From: an uncultured Bacteroidales bacterium
GTDB taxonomy: Bacteria > Bacteroidota > Bacteroidia > Bacteroidales > UBA932
Reading direction: 5' to 3'
Assembly (NCBI GenBank): GCA_944322585.1
Contig: CALUPB010000011.1
Coordinates: 1 to 64,000, forward strand
Length of the DNA: 64,000 bases
Positions within the stretch are counted from its first letter, which is position 1; each line of letters starts with the position of its first letter. The notes under the pieces were generated by a model. The model did not search any database. It had not been told where the DNA came from and worked only from the letters and a program-made list of their open reading frames with translations. The position numbers and the translations under genes are program-made. Positions 35,384 through 42,729 of this stretch are shown here, piece after piece.

Positions 35384-36559
35384 ATGGTAGAATCGATTCT
35401 TTATAATTTTATGGAAGAACAGTTGCGGAGGACTCCAGTGACTTTCAAAAGATATCTGTATGGAGATATCCCATGGGAAAATCAGATGACAGGTATTGTC
35501 GGGGCGAGAGGTGTCGGCAAATCAACCATGATGCGTCAATATATTCTGGAACATCGCGATTCAGGGCATTTCCTGTATATATCCGTTGATCATACGTATT
35601 TTACAGATCACAGTCTTGCAGATCTTGCAGATGAATTCGTAAAAGACGGGGGAACGCACCTTTTTATAGATGAGGTCCACAAGTATCGGAACTGGTCCAT
35701 AGAACTGAAGCAGATTTACGATATTCATCCCGGGCTGAAGGTGGTGTTTACCGGTTCATCGATATTGGATATAGAGAAAGGGGAAGCGGATTTGAGCAGG
35801 CGGGCTCTGATATATAAAATGGAGGGACTGTCGTTCAGGGAATTCATGGAACTGTTCTATGGCGTGAAGTCCCCGGTATTTTCAATGGAGGAGATTTTGG
35901 CCCATAAGGCAGGAATCGATACTGTCGAACATCCTCTCCCATATTTCAGGGAATATCTGGCACGGGGCTATTACCCGTTTTCTTCAGAATTCGGGTTTGA
36001 GAGACGCCTGCAGCAGGTAATTGCGCAGACTGTTGAGTCCGACATCGCACAATATGCTGACATGAAAGCCTCTACTGCCCGGAAACTGAAAAGGATGCTT
36101 GTCATTGTTTCGACTCTCGCTCCCTACAAACCGAGTGCGGAAAAACTTGCGGCAGAGATAGGAGTCAGTAAAAATAATGTCCCGGAATATCTTCTGTATC
36201 TTGAAAAGGCAGGAATGATAGGTCAGCTCCGTGATGATACCGGAGGTATGAGGGGCCTCGGGAAAGTCGAGAAGGTCTATATAGATAACCCGACGCTGAT
36301 GACGGTATTGTCGAACGGAGCTCCTGATGTCGGGAATCTCAGGGAAACATTCTTTTATAGCCAGACAAAGGTGAGGAACGATGTCATTGCTTCGAAAGAT
36401 TCCGATTTCGTGATCGGGACCAATACGTTTGAGGTCGGAGGTAAAAAGAAGGGAAGACGCCAAATTCAGGATATTCCTGGCGGTATTGTCGTCAAGGATG
36501 ATATCGAGTATGGTCACGGTATCGAAATCCCGCTTTGGCATTTCGGTCTTAACTATTGA
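35384..36559 (+). CDS. DUF4143 AAA ATPase
   Basis: 391 residues. The N-terminal AAA domain has Walker A GARGVGKST (about residue 41-49), Walker B HLFIDEVHK and sensor 1 VVFTGSS. The Arg-rich DLSRRALIYKMEGLSFREF segment is typical of this family. The C-terminal part is DUF4143, with a winged-helix-like section (KPSAEKLAAEIGVSKNNVPEYLLYLEKAGMI), a DNP turn and the nuclease-fold-like end (FVIGTNTFEVGGKKKGRRQI). These ATPases are abundant and often multicopy in Bacteroidota; their role is unknown. It has its own promoter behind palindromic repeats, and a decayed paralogue lies at 40535-41145. Confidence 0.9.
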   Translation: MVESILYNFMEEQLRRTPVTFKRYLYGDIPWENQMTGIVGARGVGKSTMMRQYILEHRDSGHFLYISVDHTYFTDHSLADLADEFVKDGGTHLFIDEVHKYRNWSIELKQIYDIHPGLKVVFTGSSILDIEKGEADLSRRALIYKMEGLSFREFMELFYGVKSPVFSMEEILAHKAGIDTVEHPLPYFREYLARGYYPFSSEFGFERRLQQVIAQTVESDIAQYADMKASTARKLKRMLVIVSTLAPYKPSAEKLAAEIGVSKNNVPEYLLYLEKAGMIGQLRDDTGGMRGLGKVEKVYIDNPTLMTVLSNGAPDVGNLRETFFYSQTKVRNDVIASKDSDFVIGTNTFEVGGKKKGRRQIQDIPGGIVVKDDIEYGHGIEIPLWHFGLNY

Positions 36560-36563
36560 CTTC

Positions 36564-37403
36564 TTACTTGACCTGACCGAATTTTTCCTCGTGTGCCCGC
36601 TGTCGCTCTTCAGTCGTGATATGTGTCATCAGTATCATCGCCTGGTCCCTGCATTCGATGAACAGGGCGTTGCCGTGTACCGTGCGCAAGGTGTCGTTGT
36701 CCGGGAAAGCGGCGGCCATCTGTCTGCTGATATACGGCTTCATATAGTCGAAAGCTATATGAAAATACGCGGAATCGCATTTTTCTACATACCTGTATAA
36801 CGGCAATGAGCTTCGCAGCGCCATTACGGAATCAGTCATGTGCCTGACCTTCATGATGCAGTCCTGCCGTATTTCCCGGTATTTCTCTTCATCTGTTTCT
36901 GCCTGCGTCCCGGCAGGAGCCGGAGCGGCTTCAAAGACAGTGTCTCTGATGACCGTTACTGTACTGTCCGAAACGGCATCTCGGTATGCTGCCATCACAT
37001 TGTCGAGACGGACGGACAGCAGGATACAGGAGGCGGTCAGGACAATACATGTGATTGTCAGGAACAGGATCAGCCTTTTCTGTTTCAGTAGCCTGGTCCG
37101 TATGGATTTATGTATGAGCCCGCAGCCGGTTTCAGAAGGGATGTAGTTCCCGCAGAAGTCGCTCCATCCCGTATATCCTACATATCGGGAGAGGATGGAC
37201 AGGGTGGTGGCGCTCGGTGCCGCATCGGATTTCACATATCCGAAGATGCGTTTCAGGGTGGACGGACTTATCGTTTCCGAAGTTGCCTGCTGAATGGCGA
37301 TGGAAAGCATATCGAAATCAGCGGCAGATTCGATAGTCCTGCCGAATTTCAATCCGATTTCGCGTTTGAGATTTTCTATATGTCTTTTCCTGTCCTGAAG
37401 CAT
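36564..37403 (-). CDS. membrane-anchored HTH-like protein, unknown function
   Basis: 279 residues. The first ~80 form a Bacteroidota-type helix-turn-helix-like domain (FDMLSIAIQQATSETISPSTLKRIFGYVKSD, then ATTLSILSRYVGYTGWSDF). A single membrane helix follows at about residue 108-130 (LILFLTITCIVLTASCILLSV), then a C-terminal domain of about 145 residues on the far side of the membrane, with a Pro/Ala-rich linker. This is the plan of one-component transmembrane regulators, where an outer domain senses and a cytoplasmic HTH binds DNA. It is convergent with the DUF4143 ATPase gene, 4 bases apart. A TAGATTTG promoter element lies 41 bases upstream. Confidence 0.75.
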   Translation of the reverse strand: MLQDRKRHIENLKREIGLKFGRTIESAADFDMLSIAIQQATSETISPSTLKRIFGYVKSDAAPSATTLSILSRYVGYTGWSDFCGNYIPSETGCGLIHKSIRTRLLKQKRLILFLTITCIVLTASCILLSVRLDNVMAAYRDAVSDSTVTVIRDTVFEAAPAPAGTQAETDEEKYREIRQDCIMKVRHMTDSVMALRSSLPLYRYVEKCDSAYFHIAFDYMKPYISRQMAAAFPDNDTLRTVHGNALFIECRDQAMILMTHITTEERQRAHEEKFGQVK

Positions 37404-37444
37404 TCGTCCTTTTCCTGATTCCGATGCGGCAATGAAACAGGGTA

Positions 37445-37452
37445 CAAATCTA
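37445..37452 (-). promoter_or_regulatory. -7 promoter element for the membrane HTH gene
   Basis: The minus strand reads TAGATTTG, identical to the element of the neighbouring DUF4143 ATPase gene, 41 bases before the ATG at 37403. Confidence 0.55.
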
Positions 37453-37603
37453 CATTTTTTCTTTCAATAACCGCTGGATAGAGCCCATGAGGGCGGTTTG
37501 AACTGTTTTGAGCCGATATGAATTTTGATAATACATGCGCATAAAATACTTTTGCCGTGTAAAATAAACCAGGCAGTCCGTATTGCGAAGTCAATAAAAA
37601 TGT

Positions 37604-37611
37604 TATTTTTG
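37604..37611 (+). promoter_or_regulatory. promoter of the structured leader/RNA
   Basis: TTG (37583-37585), 18 bases, then TATTTTTG. Both Bacteroidota promoter elements are present. Transcription would begin at about 37618, some 270 nt before the next start codon. Confidence 0.6.
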
Positions 37612-37616
37612 TACGG

Positions 37617-37862
37617 TCGGCAGAAAAACCGGCTACCGGACAGGATGTCCGGAAAAAGATAATACTGGATTTGTGAATCTTAGGATTCCCTGAACAACAA
37701 AACCGCCAATTTTGTCCCGGCTCCCGTAGCCGGATACGCAGGGGAGAACAAGAGCACGGTCTGCATACATTCGTATGTGCGGACTGCTTGTTTTTCATTA
37801 TGCGTAGAGGTGCTTGGCGGTACCTGTTGTTCTGATGGAAACAGCAGGTTCCGCACTTTTTT
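37617..37862 (+). ncRNA. structured leader or non-coding RNA, unassigned
   Basis: The 486-bp gap between two genes holds a promoter followed by about 245 nt with five hairpins: CCGGAC/GTCCGG (37636-37652), GAATC/GATTC (37675-37688), and CCGGCT/AGCCGG (37717-37733). A long imperfect stem (37749-37790) follows, with TTTTTC, and a second imperfect stem (37810-37856) with TTTTTT ending 28 bases before the next ATG. The last two look like tandem terminators. It matches no riboswitch family that I can recognise. It could be an attenuating leader of the five-gene operon or a stand-alone small RNA. A 164-codon open frame on the other strand has no protein-like pattern. Confidence 0.55.
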
Positions 37863-37889
37863 ATTACCATACCATAATGTTATAATATC

Positions 37890-38309
37890 ATGAAAGCAAT
37901 GATTTGTTTCTGGGGGCTTTCTGAAATCGGCAAGACTCCCGCAATCAAAACCATTTGGCAGAATTTAAAGAATGGTTCCAATCCGCCTTTGGATACTTCT
38001 TCCGATGACATTTGTGATATAGTGTATCTTGATGGTCATAAAATAGGAATAGAAAGCCAGGGTGATCCGGATTCAAAGCAGAAAGAATGGATAGATGAAC
38101 TTATTAAAGAAGAATGCGAGATTATCATTTGCGCATCAAGGACAAAAGGAAGTACTGTCGAAGTCGTGGAAAGCAGAGCAAAGGACTATGGCTATGAACT
38201 GATCTGGCTGTCTCCGCTGTCATCTATTCAGATCAGCTTGCACCCAGACCTTAATTCCATCACGTCCGAATCTATTATAAAGCTTATCAAAATACTGATT
38301 GCCAAATAA
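37890..38309 (+). CDS. small P-loop protein, unknown function
   Basis: 139 residues. The start FWGLSEIGKTPAIKTIW contains a Walker A match (GLSEIGKT). Strands that could carry Walker B follow (DIVYLDGHKIGIESQGDPDS), then CEIIICASRTKGSTVEVVE and YELIWLSPLSS. The order of strand, P-loop, helix and three parallel strands fits a minimal P-loop NTPase or kinase-like fold. No family is recognised. It is the first gene of a tight five-gene run (spacings 9, 11 and 10 bases, then a 4-base overlap). There is no separate promoter after the terminator-like leader, so it probably depends on read-through. AT content is higher than in the flanking core genes. Confidence 0.7.
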   Translation: MKAMICFWGLSEIGKTPAIKTIWQNLKNGSNPPLDTSSDDICDIVYLDGHKIGIESQGDPDSKQKEWIDELIKEECEIIICASRTKGSTVEVVESRAKDYGYELIWLSPLSSIQISLHPDLNSITSESIIKLIKILIAK

Positions 38310-38318
38310 TTACAAAAT

Positions 38319-39101
38319 ATGAAAACGATGAAAAAATTTTTGGCCTGCATGACTTTCGCAGGCATGTTGTGCAGCTGCGGTTCGGATAAGGAAGTCTTCG
38401 AGTCGTGGAAAGGCTGGGTGGCTATGAAAACTTGTTCCTATAGCCTGCGGGAAGAGTTCAAAAATGAATATGCCAACAAAGGGGATCTCAGTTCCTTGTT
38501 TTATGAACAAGGAGAGGTAGAAATGTCTTATCTCAATGGTTCTCCCAGTAAATTTACATCGGACTTAAATGACTTGGCCGGATCACTCTACAAGGTACTG
38601 CAGTATGATGTTTACGATAAATATGTAGAAAATTTAAAGGATGATGTATATGAGCCGGACAATGATATAATTATGAATATAATACAAGGGTATAAATCAA
38701 TATCATCATATCCATACCGATACCGCTTGGATCAAAGGAAATCGGATGACGCATATTTTTATAAGGGACCGATGTGGGCTCCTACAAAATTTGATGGTTG
38801 GGGTATATATTATAATGTCGACTGGCTGTTCAGAAATGAAAACAATCTCAAGACTCTGGCAAATGATCTTTTGTGTTTCTGCGGCAGCTACAGCGATTTC
38901 TATGATTTCGTGATGAATTCTGTATCTGTCTTGGATTCCGAATGGATAGAGAACAGGGCCGGTTCCGATGTCTATGATGTCATATATCAGATAGATGCGG
39001 GAGATTCGACTGAATATGCGCTATGCCAGATATTGGTCAATGATGAGAACAGTGAGATACAGCTTATAAACAGTTCGGACAGTCTTATGGACCTTTATTA
39101 A
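38319..39101 (+). CDS. lipoprotein of unknown function
   Basis: 260 residues with a lipoprotein signal (KKFLACMTFAGMLCSCG; lipid-anchored cysteine probably residue 18 or 20). The mature part is soluble, acidic and rich in Tyr and Asp, with no repeats, and matches no family that I know. Translation may start at the first or fourth codon (both Met). It follows the P-loop gene by 9 bases and precedes the PH-like gene by 11, so it belongs to the same operon. The sequence is AT-rich, with more ATA and TAT codons than the surrounding core genes, a hint of transfer. Confidence 0.75.
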   Translation: MKTMKKFLACMTFAGMLCSCGSDKEVFESWKGWVAMKTCSYSLREEFKNEYANKGDLSSLFYEQGEVEMSYLNGSPSKFTSDLNDLAGSLYKVLQYDVYDKYVENLKDDVYEPDNDIIMNIIQGYKSISSYPYRYRLDQRKSDDAYFYKGPMWAPTKFDGWGIYYNVDWLFRNENNLKTLANDLLCFCGSYSDFYDFVMNSVSVLDSEWIENRAGSDVYDVIYQIDAGDSTEYALCQILVNDENSEIQLINSSDSLMDLY

Positions 39102-39112
39102 AATACAATATC

Positions 39113-39601
39113 ATGACAACATCGGAAAAATTGGAAAAGGCGATAGCCATGCTCAAGGAGCAGCATCGCGAATTAAGCAAAAACCTTTATTTGGAAGGCA
39201 ACATTCCTGATAAGGTTTTGGAGAGGCATACAAAGTGGTACGCTCCGATAGGATCAGACGAAAAAGTCCTGTTCGTGGTAAACTATAAAATCCCGGGAAC
39301 GGCAGGGAAATATGGGTGGACCGGAATGCTTGTTACGGACAAGAACGTATATTACAGATGTCTGAAAAATTCGTTCTTCAGCAGCCTTGTCGCTATTGCG
39401 CAGACGGGCATTATTCCTCTGTCCGAAATAGAAAGCCTGGCAATAGGGGATCATGATATTTGTTTCGGTTCCGCTTATACCGGTCATAAACTACTTGTCA
39501 ACGGTCAGGTAAAAGGACTGTTGCGTATGGGCGGCGGAATGGAATATGATGAAAAACTGATAGATGATCTTTTATGTATCTTCAGTGCATTAAAGAAGTA
39601 A
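39113..39601 (+). CDS. protein with a bacterial PH-like domain
   Basis: 162 residues. A helical N-terminus (about 1-45) precedes a strand-rich domain: DEKVLFVVNYKI, GWTGMLVTDKNVYYRCL, IIPLSEIESLAIGD, GHKLLVNGQVKGLLR, and a final helix DEKLIDDLLCIFSALKK. That order (seven strands and a C-terminal helix) resembles bacterial PH-like domains such as the YokE type, although similarity by eye is modest. No signal peptide is present, so it is cytoplasmic. It is the middle gene of the five-gene run, next to two small membrane proteins with which it might associate. Confidence 0.65.
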   Translation: MTTSEKLEKAIAMLKEQHRELSKNLYLEGNIPDKVLERHTKWYAPIGSDEKVLFVVNYKIPGTAGKYGWTGMLVTDKNVYYRCLKNSFFSSLVAIAQTGIIPLSEIESLAIGDHDICFGSAYTGHKLLVNGQVKGLLRMGGGMEYDEKLIDDLLCIFSALKK

Positions 39602-39611
39602 TCGACTTGTC

Positions 39612-39893
39612 ATGAATTTCAGACAGCAGTGTGCAATTTATCATAAAAGCCGTAAATATGCCGATATTTTCAAGAATATCATTGTTTACGGCTTTATGTT
39701 GGCTATGTTTCTGATTTTCTTTTTCTGTGTCTTCGGCAGGTTGTCTTGGATATGGAACATTATTATCTGTATAGCATTGTTTATCACCTGTCTTTATATA
39801 GGAGGAGTGGTATCTGCTTTGATTGACAGGCCCGCCAAAGTTCTGTTTTATAAGATATTAAAAAATTCAACAACTAAATCTCAACTACAATGA
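39612..39893 (+). CDS. small membrane protein, unknown function
   Basis: 93 residues with two hydrophobic helices (about 23-43, IIVYGFMLAMFLIFFFCVFG, and 47-70, IWNIIICIALFITCLYIGGVV). The N-terminus is basic and the C-terminus polar. No family is recognised. Its stop overlaps the start of the next gene by four bases (ATGA), a sign of translational coupling. Confidence 0.65.
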   Translation: MNFRQQCAIYHKSRKYADIFKNIIVYGFMLAMFLIFFFCVFGRLSWIWNIIICIALFITCLYIGGVVSALIDRPAKVLFYKILKNSTTKSQLQ

Positions 39894-40288
39894 ACACTTT
39901 ACAAACCAACCGCAGTCTGACAAAATACATTTTGCTCGGACTTATCACTCTCGGAATCTATGACATAGTAGTCATGACCAAGATTTCCAATGACATCAAC
40001 ACGATAGCCTCAAAGTATGACGGCAGGCATACGATGAATTTCTGTTTGGTTTTCTTCATCTTTTCCTGGCTTACTTTCGGGATCGTACCTTTGGTATGGT
40101 ATCACAGGCTCTCTGCAAGGATAGGCGGGGAGCAGGCAAGGAGAAACCAGCCTGTAACTATGACTGCCGGGACATTCTGGGGCTGGTATTTTTTAGGCTC
40201 GCTTATAATTGTCGGACCGTTTGTATATGCCTATAAATTGCTGCATTCTATGAATGCCCTTTCAGAGGATTATAATAAAGTCGGTTAG
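39890..40288 (+). CDS. DUF4234-like membrane protein
   Basis: 132 residues. The N-terminal helix reads TKYILLGLITLGIYDIVVMTKISNDIN, the hallmark of DUF4234 proteins (LxxITLGIY followed by a polar helix). Two further hydrophobic segments follow (FCLVFFIFSWLTFGIVPLVWY and WGWYFLGSLIIVGPFVYAYKLL). Related proteins often sit beside zinc-ribbon or PH-domain partners, and the function is unknown. It is coupled to the preceding membrane protein by the 4-base overlap and closes the five-gene operon. No terminator is visible right after it. Confidence 0.75.
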   Translation: MNTLQTNRSLTKYILLGLITLGIYDIVVMTKISNDINTIASKYDGRHTMNFCLVFFIFSWLTFGIVPLVWYHRLSARIGGEQARRNQPVTMTAGTFWGWYFLGSLIIVGPFVYAYKLLHSMNALSEDYNKVG

Positions 40289-40459
40289 GGAATATCTGAT
40301 TGACCCCTTATTCAAGTCATAGAGAAGATGACCGAATAATCAGGTTATGCCCTTTGCCGGATTCTGATAAACAAGAAAGATTCGGAAATAGAACTGGTCG
40401 ACCATAGCAAAAACCTTCTGGATTTGAGCTATTAAAGGTTGTTTTCTATAGACGGGTTA

Positions 40460-40517
40460 TAGCTTTGCGTTCAGAGTGTTGGACAAATTTCTTTTGAATT
40501 TGCTCAATGCTCTGAAC
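40460..40517 (+). promoter_or_regulatory. promoter followed by a 49-base hairpin, possible small RNA or mobile-element end
   Basis: TTG (40439-40441), 18 bases, then TAGCTTTG (40460-40467) form a complete promoter. Two bases later begins an inverted repeat (40469-40489 with 40497-40517): GTTCAGAG and CTCTGAAC at the ends and ACAAATT-type inner arms. Three G-U pairs and one mismatch leave the RNA stem intact. It points into the 3' end of the decayed DUF4143 gene, so any transcript would be antisense to it. Confidence 0.45.
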
Positions 40518-40534
40518 ATTTTGTACGGTACCGC

Positions 40535-41145
40535 TTAGTACAGAAACCCGAAAGCCCACAGAGGGATTTTCCTGAAGAGGCCGGAGTCAATGTCATCAGC
40601 CGCGATATACCCGTTATCCGCATCCTTTATCTGGTTGAAATCCTTGTCCCGGCCTCCGACCTCGATGATGTATTTTCTGTCTATGCGGAAGTCTCCCGTT
40701 TTCATGCCTCCGTATTCCACGACATGTCCTGCAGAAGCAAGCTGGTTGCAGAAGAAAGTTTCCCTGACAGTCCCTTTCTCAGGGGTTTCCAGTGAAAGGA
40801 TATGCAGAAGATTGGAATTGTCCAATAGGATTTTGTCCGGTTTCTGCAGATCTCCTGTAGAGTTTAAGTCTGTAAACAGTCTTCTTATTATCTTTGCCTC
40901 TTCCAGATTTTTGAGATATTTCAGGGTCGTCAGGCGCTGGATACCGATGTTCTCGACACGGTAGTTATATGTGGCTTTGTCCTCGAAATAGAAAGGATTC
41001 CGGTCTTGAGGTATTGGTTGAAATGTTCCAGCGGATGGCATTTGCGTTTTATTTCATTGCAGAATGCAGATGCGTCCCGCAATAGTTTGTCAAGGTTTGT
41101 CGGGACGAAGTCATCACCTTGATTTTTAATGTGTCGAAGATAAGT
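40535..41145 (-). pseudogene. decayed DUF4143 ATPase (C-terminal remnant)
   Basis: The minus strand encodes pieces of a DUF4143 ATPase in two frames: VPTNLDKLLRDASAF and HPLEHFNQYLKTG upstream, then after a one-base shift at about 41010 NPFYFEDKATYNYRVENI. Next come TTLKYLKNLEEAKIIRRL, LQKPDKILLDNSNLLHIL, RETFFCNQL, and DFRIDRKYIIEVGG with an IPLWAFGFLY end. The ATPase domain with its Walker motifs is absent, and about 60 residues are missing after VENI. It is thus truncated, frameshifted and internally deleted. It is a paralogue of the intact gene at 35384, and the two bracket the five-gene operon. The upstream limit is uncertain. Confidence 0.8.
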
Positions 41146-41180
41146 GTTCCTTTGCCCCCTTATGTGACAGAGTTTTCACG

Positions 41181-41217
41181 AAGTACACAAATTTGTGGTC
41201 CACAAACTTGTGTACTT
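41181..41217. repeat. 37-bp near-perfect palindrome
   Basis: AAGTACACAAATTTGTGG and CCACAAACTTGTGTACTT are reverse complements over 18 bases with one mismatch, around a single central T. It lies just upstream of the decayed DUF4143 gene, in the place where the intact copy has its own palindromes. It could be an operator, a protein-binding site or an element end. Confidence 0.8.
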
Positions 41218-41365
41218 TGTTGCCTTTGAAATTGATTTTGAGAAATTTTCTTTGTCAAGCATAGGAGCTGAGCGGATGGGGATTGCCTTGGCAAAAATAG
41301 CGGAATTGTTTTCCATATTGTCGGACGTGGTCATCGAATACGGATTTGAACCATCCGGCAGCCGG

Positions 41366-42634
41366 TTATTTCATGTATATGTCGCAATAGTCGAGGTAGC
41401 ATTTCCAGTCATATTCCGTGACGTCGTGTCTGCCGGCCCGGATGTGGTATGCAACGTCATTGTGGATTGGAGTATGGACAGGCGGCATTTCCATGGATTC
41501 CAAAGGCTTGAGTCCGTACAGACGGTACACTTCTCCGGCATGATATGCTCCGAGATACTCTCCTTTCGGATCGGCCCATCTGTCTTCCACGGCACTGGCC
41601 ACGTACAGGTGTCTCGGGGCGATTGTCGCCAGGAGCATATGCTGGTCGAAAGGCATGGCCTGCTCATTGCCGGCATAGGCACAGAGACCGGGACAGAACC
41701 AGTGAGGGAACGTGTTGGTGATGCAGGAGATATTCTCTCCGAAGACACGTTTGGACAGGGCCGCTCCGCCGCATCCGGAATCATTGGAGATGACAACCTT
41801 GAACCTTTCATCCTGGGCTCCTGCCCAGACTGCGGCCTTGCCTTGGCGGGAATGCCCCATCACTGCCATTCTATTGCTGTCTATCGCACCGACCGTTTCA
41901 AGATAGTCTGCAATCCGGCTGTATCCCCATGCCCATACGCCGATCGCTCCCCATTCGTCGTGGTCGCGCATCCTGTTCAGAAAATCCGGGAAAAGAGCCG
42001 CGGCGCTGCGGTCCCTCAGGTCGGCCCTGTCCGGGAAAATGTCGTGATAGCACATCGTGGCGACGGCATATCCCCTGTCGACAATCATTTCGAGCGGCCA
42101 TCTGGATATCTGGTTCCCCCTTTCCCGTAACGGGCTGTCTTCTGCTGCAATCAGATCGAATTTCGTAGGGTACAGGATGTCGGACTCCATGCATGTGGAG
42201 TGGTTCCCGTTGAAATTATAGGAGATTATTACCGGCACTTTCCCTTTGGCTTCATTGGGCAGGATGAGCAGGAGAATGGCTTCCAAAGTGTTTTCACCTT
42301 CTCCGAATGTGAACCTCACCTGTCTGAATGTGGCCTTTCCGCCTAAGGCTTCCCCGTTTTCCGAGATGACATCCCATTTTACAGCTATCCTGTCGGCCGG
42401 TGTCCTGCCGAACATCTTTTCCTGGAGCATGTCCAGTATTTCAGGGCGGCGTACGGTTTCCCATTCTTCAACAGTTCTTATGCTGTCTCCAGAGTCGCTT
42501 GTAAGGAGAGCCGGAAGCTCGAACTGCGGTACCTTCGATTCATCGTAATTGATTCTTGCGTTCTGGGCTGAGACTCCGGTGCAGACCATGCTGCAAAGAA
42601 GGAAAATTGTGACTATATGTTTTAATGCGTTCAT
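41366..42634 (-). CDS. secreted glucuronoyl esterase-like protein (CE15 type)
   Basis: 422 residues with a signal peptide (MNALKHIVTIFLLCSMVCTGVSA). The alpha/beta-hydrolase core carries GHSRQGKAAVWAGAQDERF, corresponding to the CE15 nucleophile motif GCSRxGK, then ISNDSGCGGAAL and a late histidine (PVHTPIHNDVAYH region or nearby). CE15 enzymes cleave ester links between lignin and glucuronoxylan, though bacterial members may act on other uronic-acid esters. The usual Cys before the catalytic Ser is His here, as in many bacterial members. The upstream intergenic stretch to the palindrome contains nothing else that I can support. Confidence 0.8.
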   Translation of the reverse strand: MNALKHIVTIFLLCSMVCTGVSAQNARINYDESKVPQFELPALLTSDSGDSIRTVEEWETVRRPEILDMLQEKMFGRTPADRIAVKWDVISENGEALGGKATFRQVRFTFGEGENTLEAILLLILPNEAKGKVPVIISYNFNGNHSTCMESDILYPTKFDLIAAEDSPLRERGNQISRWPLEMIVDRGYAVATMCYHDIFPDRADLRDRSAAALFPDFLNRMRDHDEWGAIGVWAWGYSRIADYLETVGAIDSNRMAVMGHSRQGKAAVWAGAQDERFKVVISNDSGCGGAALSKRVFGENISCITNTFPHWFCPGLCAYAGNEQAMPFDQHMLLATIAPRHLYVASAVEDRWADPKGEYLGAYHAGEVYRLYGLKPLESMEMPPVHTPIHNDVAYHIRAGRHDVTEYDWKCYLDYCDIYMK

Positions 42635-42729
42635 GTCCGTGGCGTTTTGTAAGATGTTATGTCTGGAGCGGTCAGGCTGCGACGCAGGTCCGGGAAAATC
42701 CGGAGGTCTTCGAGGCGGACAGCTTCTTC

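Noticed and set aside
37376-37870. Minus-strand open frame of 164 codons opposite the structured RNA
   Set aside because: Cys/Arg-rich with no domain pattern, overlaps the start of the HTH gene, and is opposite to a promoter and hairpins; better explained as chance.
40333-40435. Short plus-strand frame ending DSEIELVDHSKNLLDLSY, perhaps a gene tail
   Set aside because: Protein-like by eye but no start or upstream part; too short to support as a gene.
41195-42130. Plus-strand open frame opposite the CE15-like esterase gene
   Set aside because: It is the antisense shadow of a gene with a signal peptide and clear family motifs.
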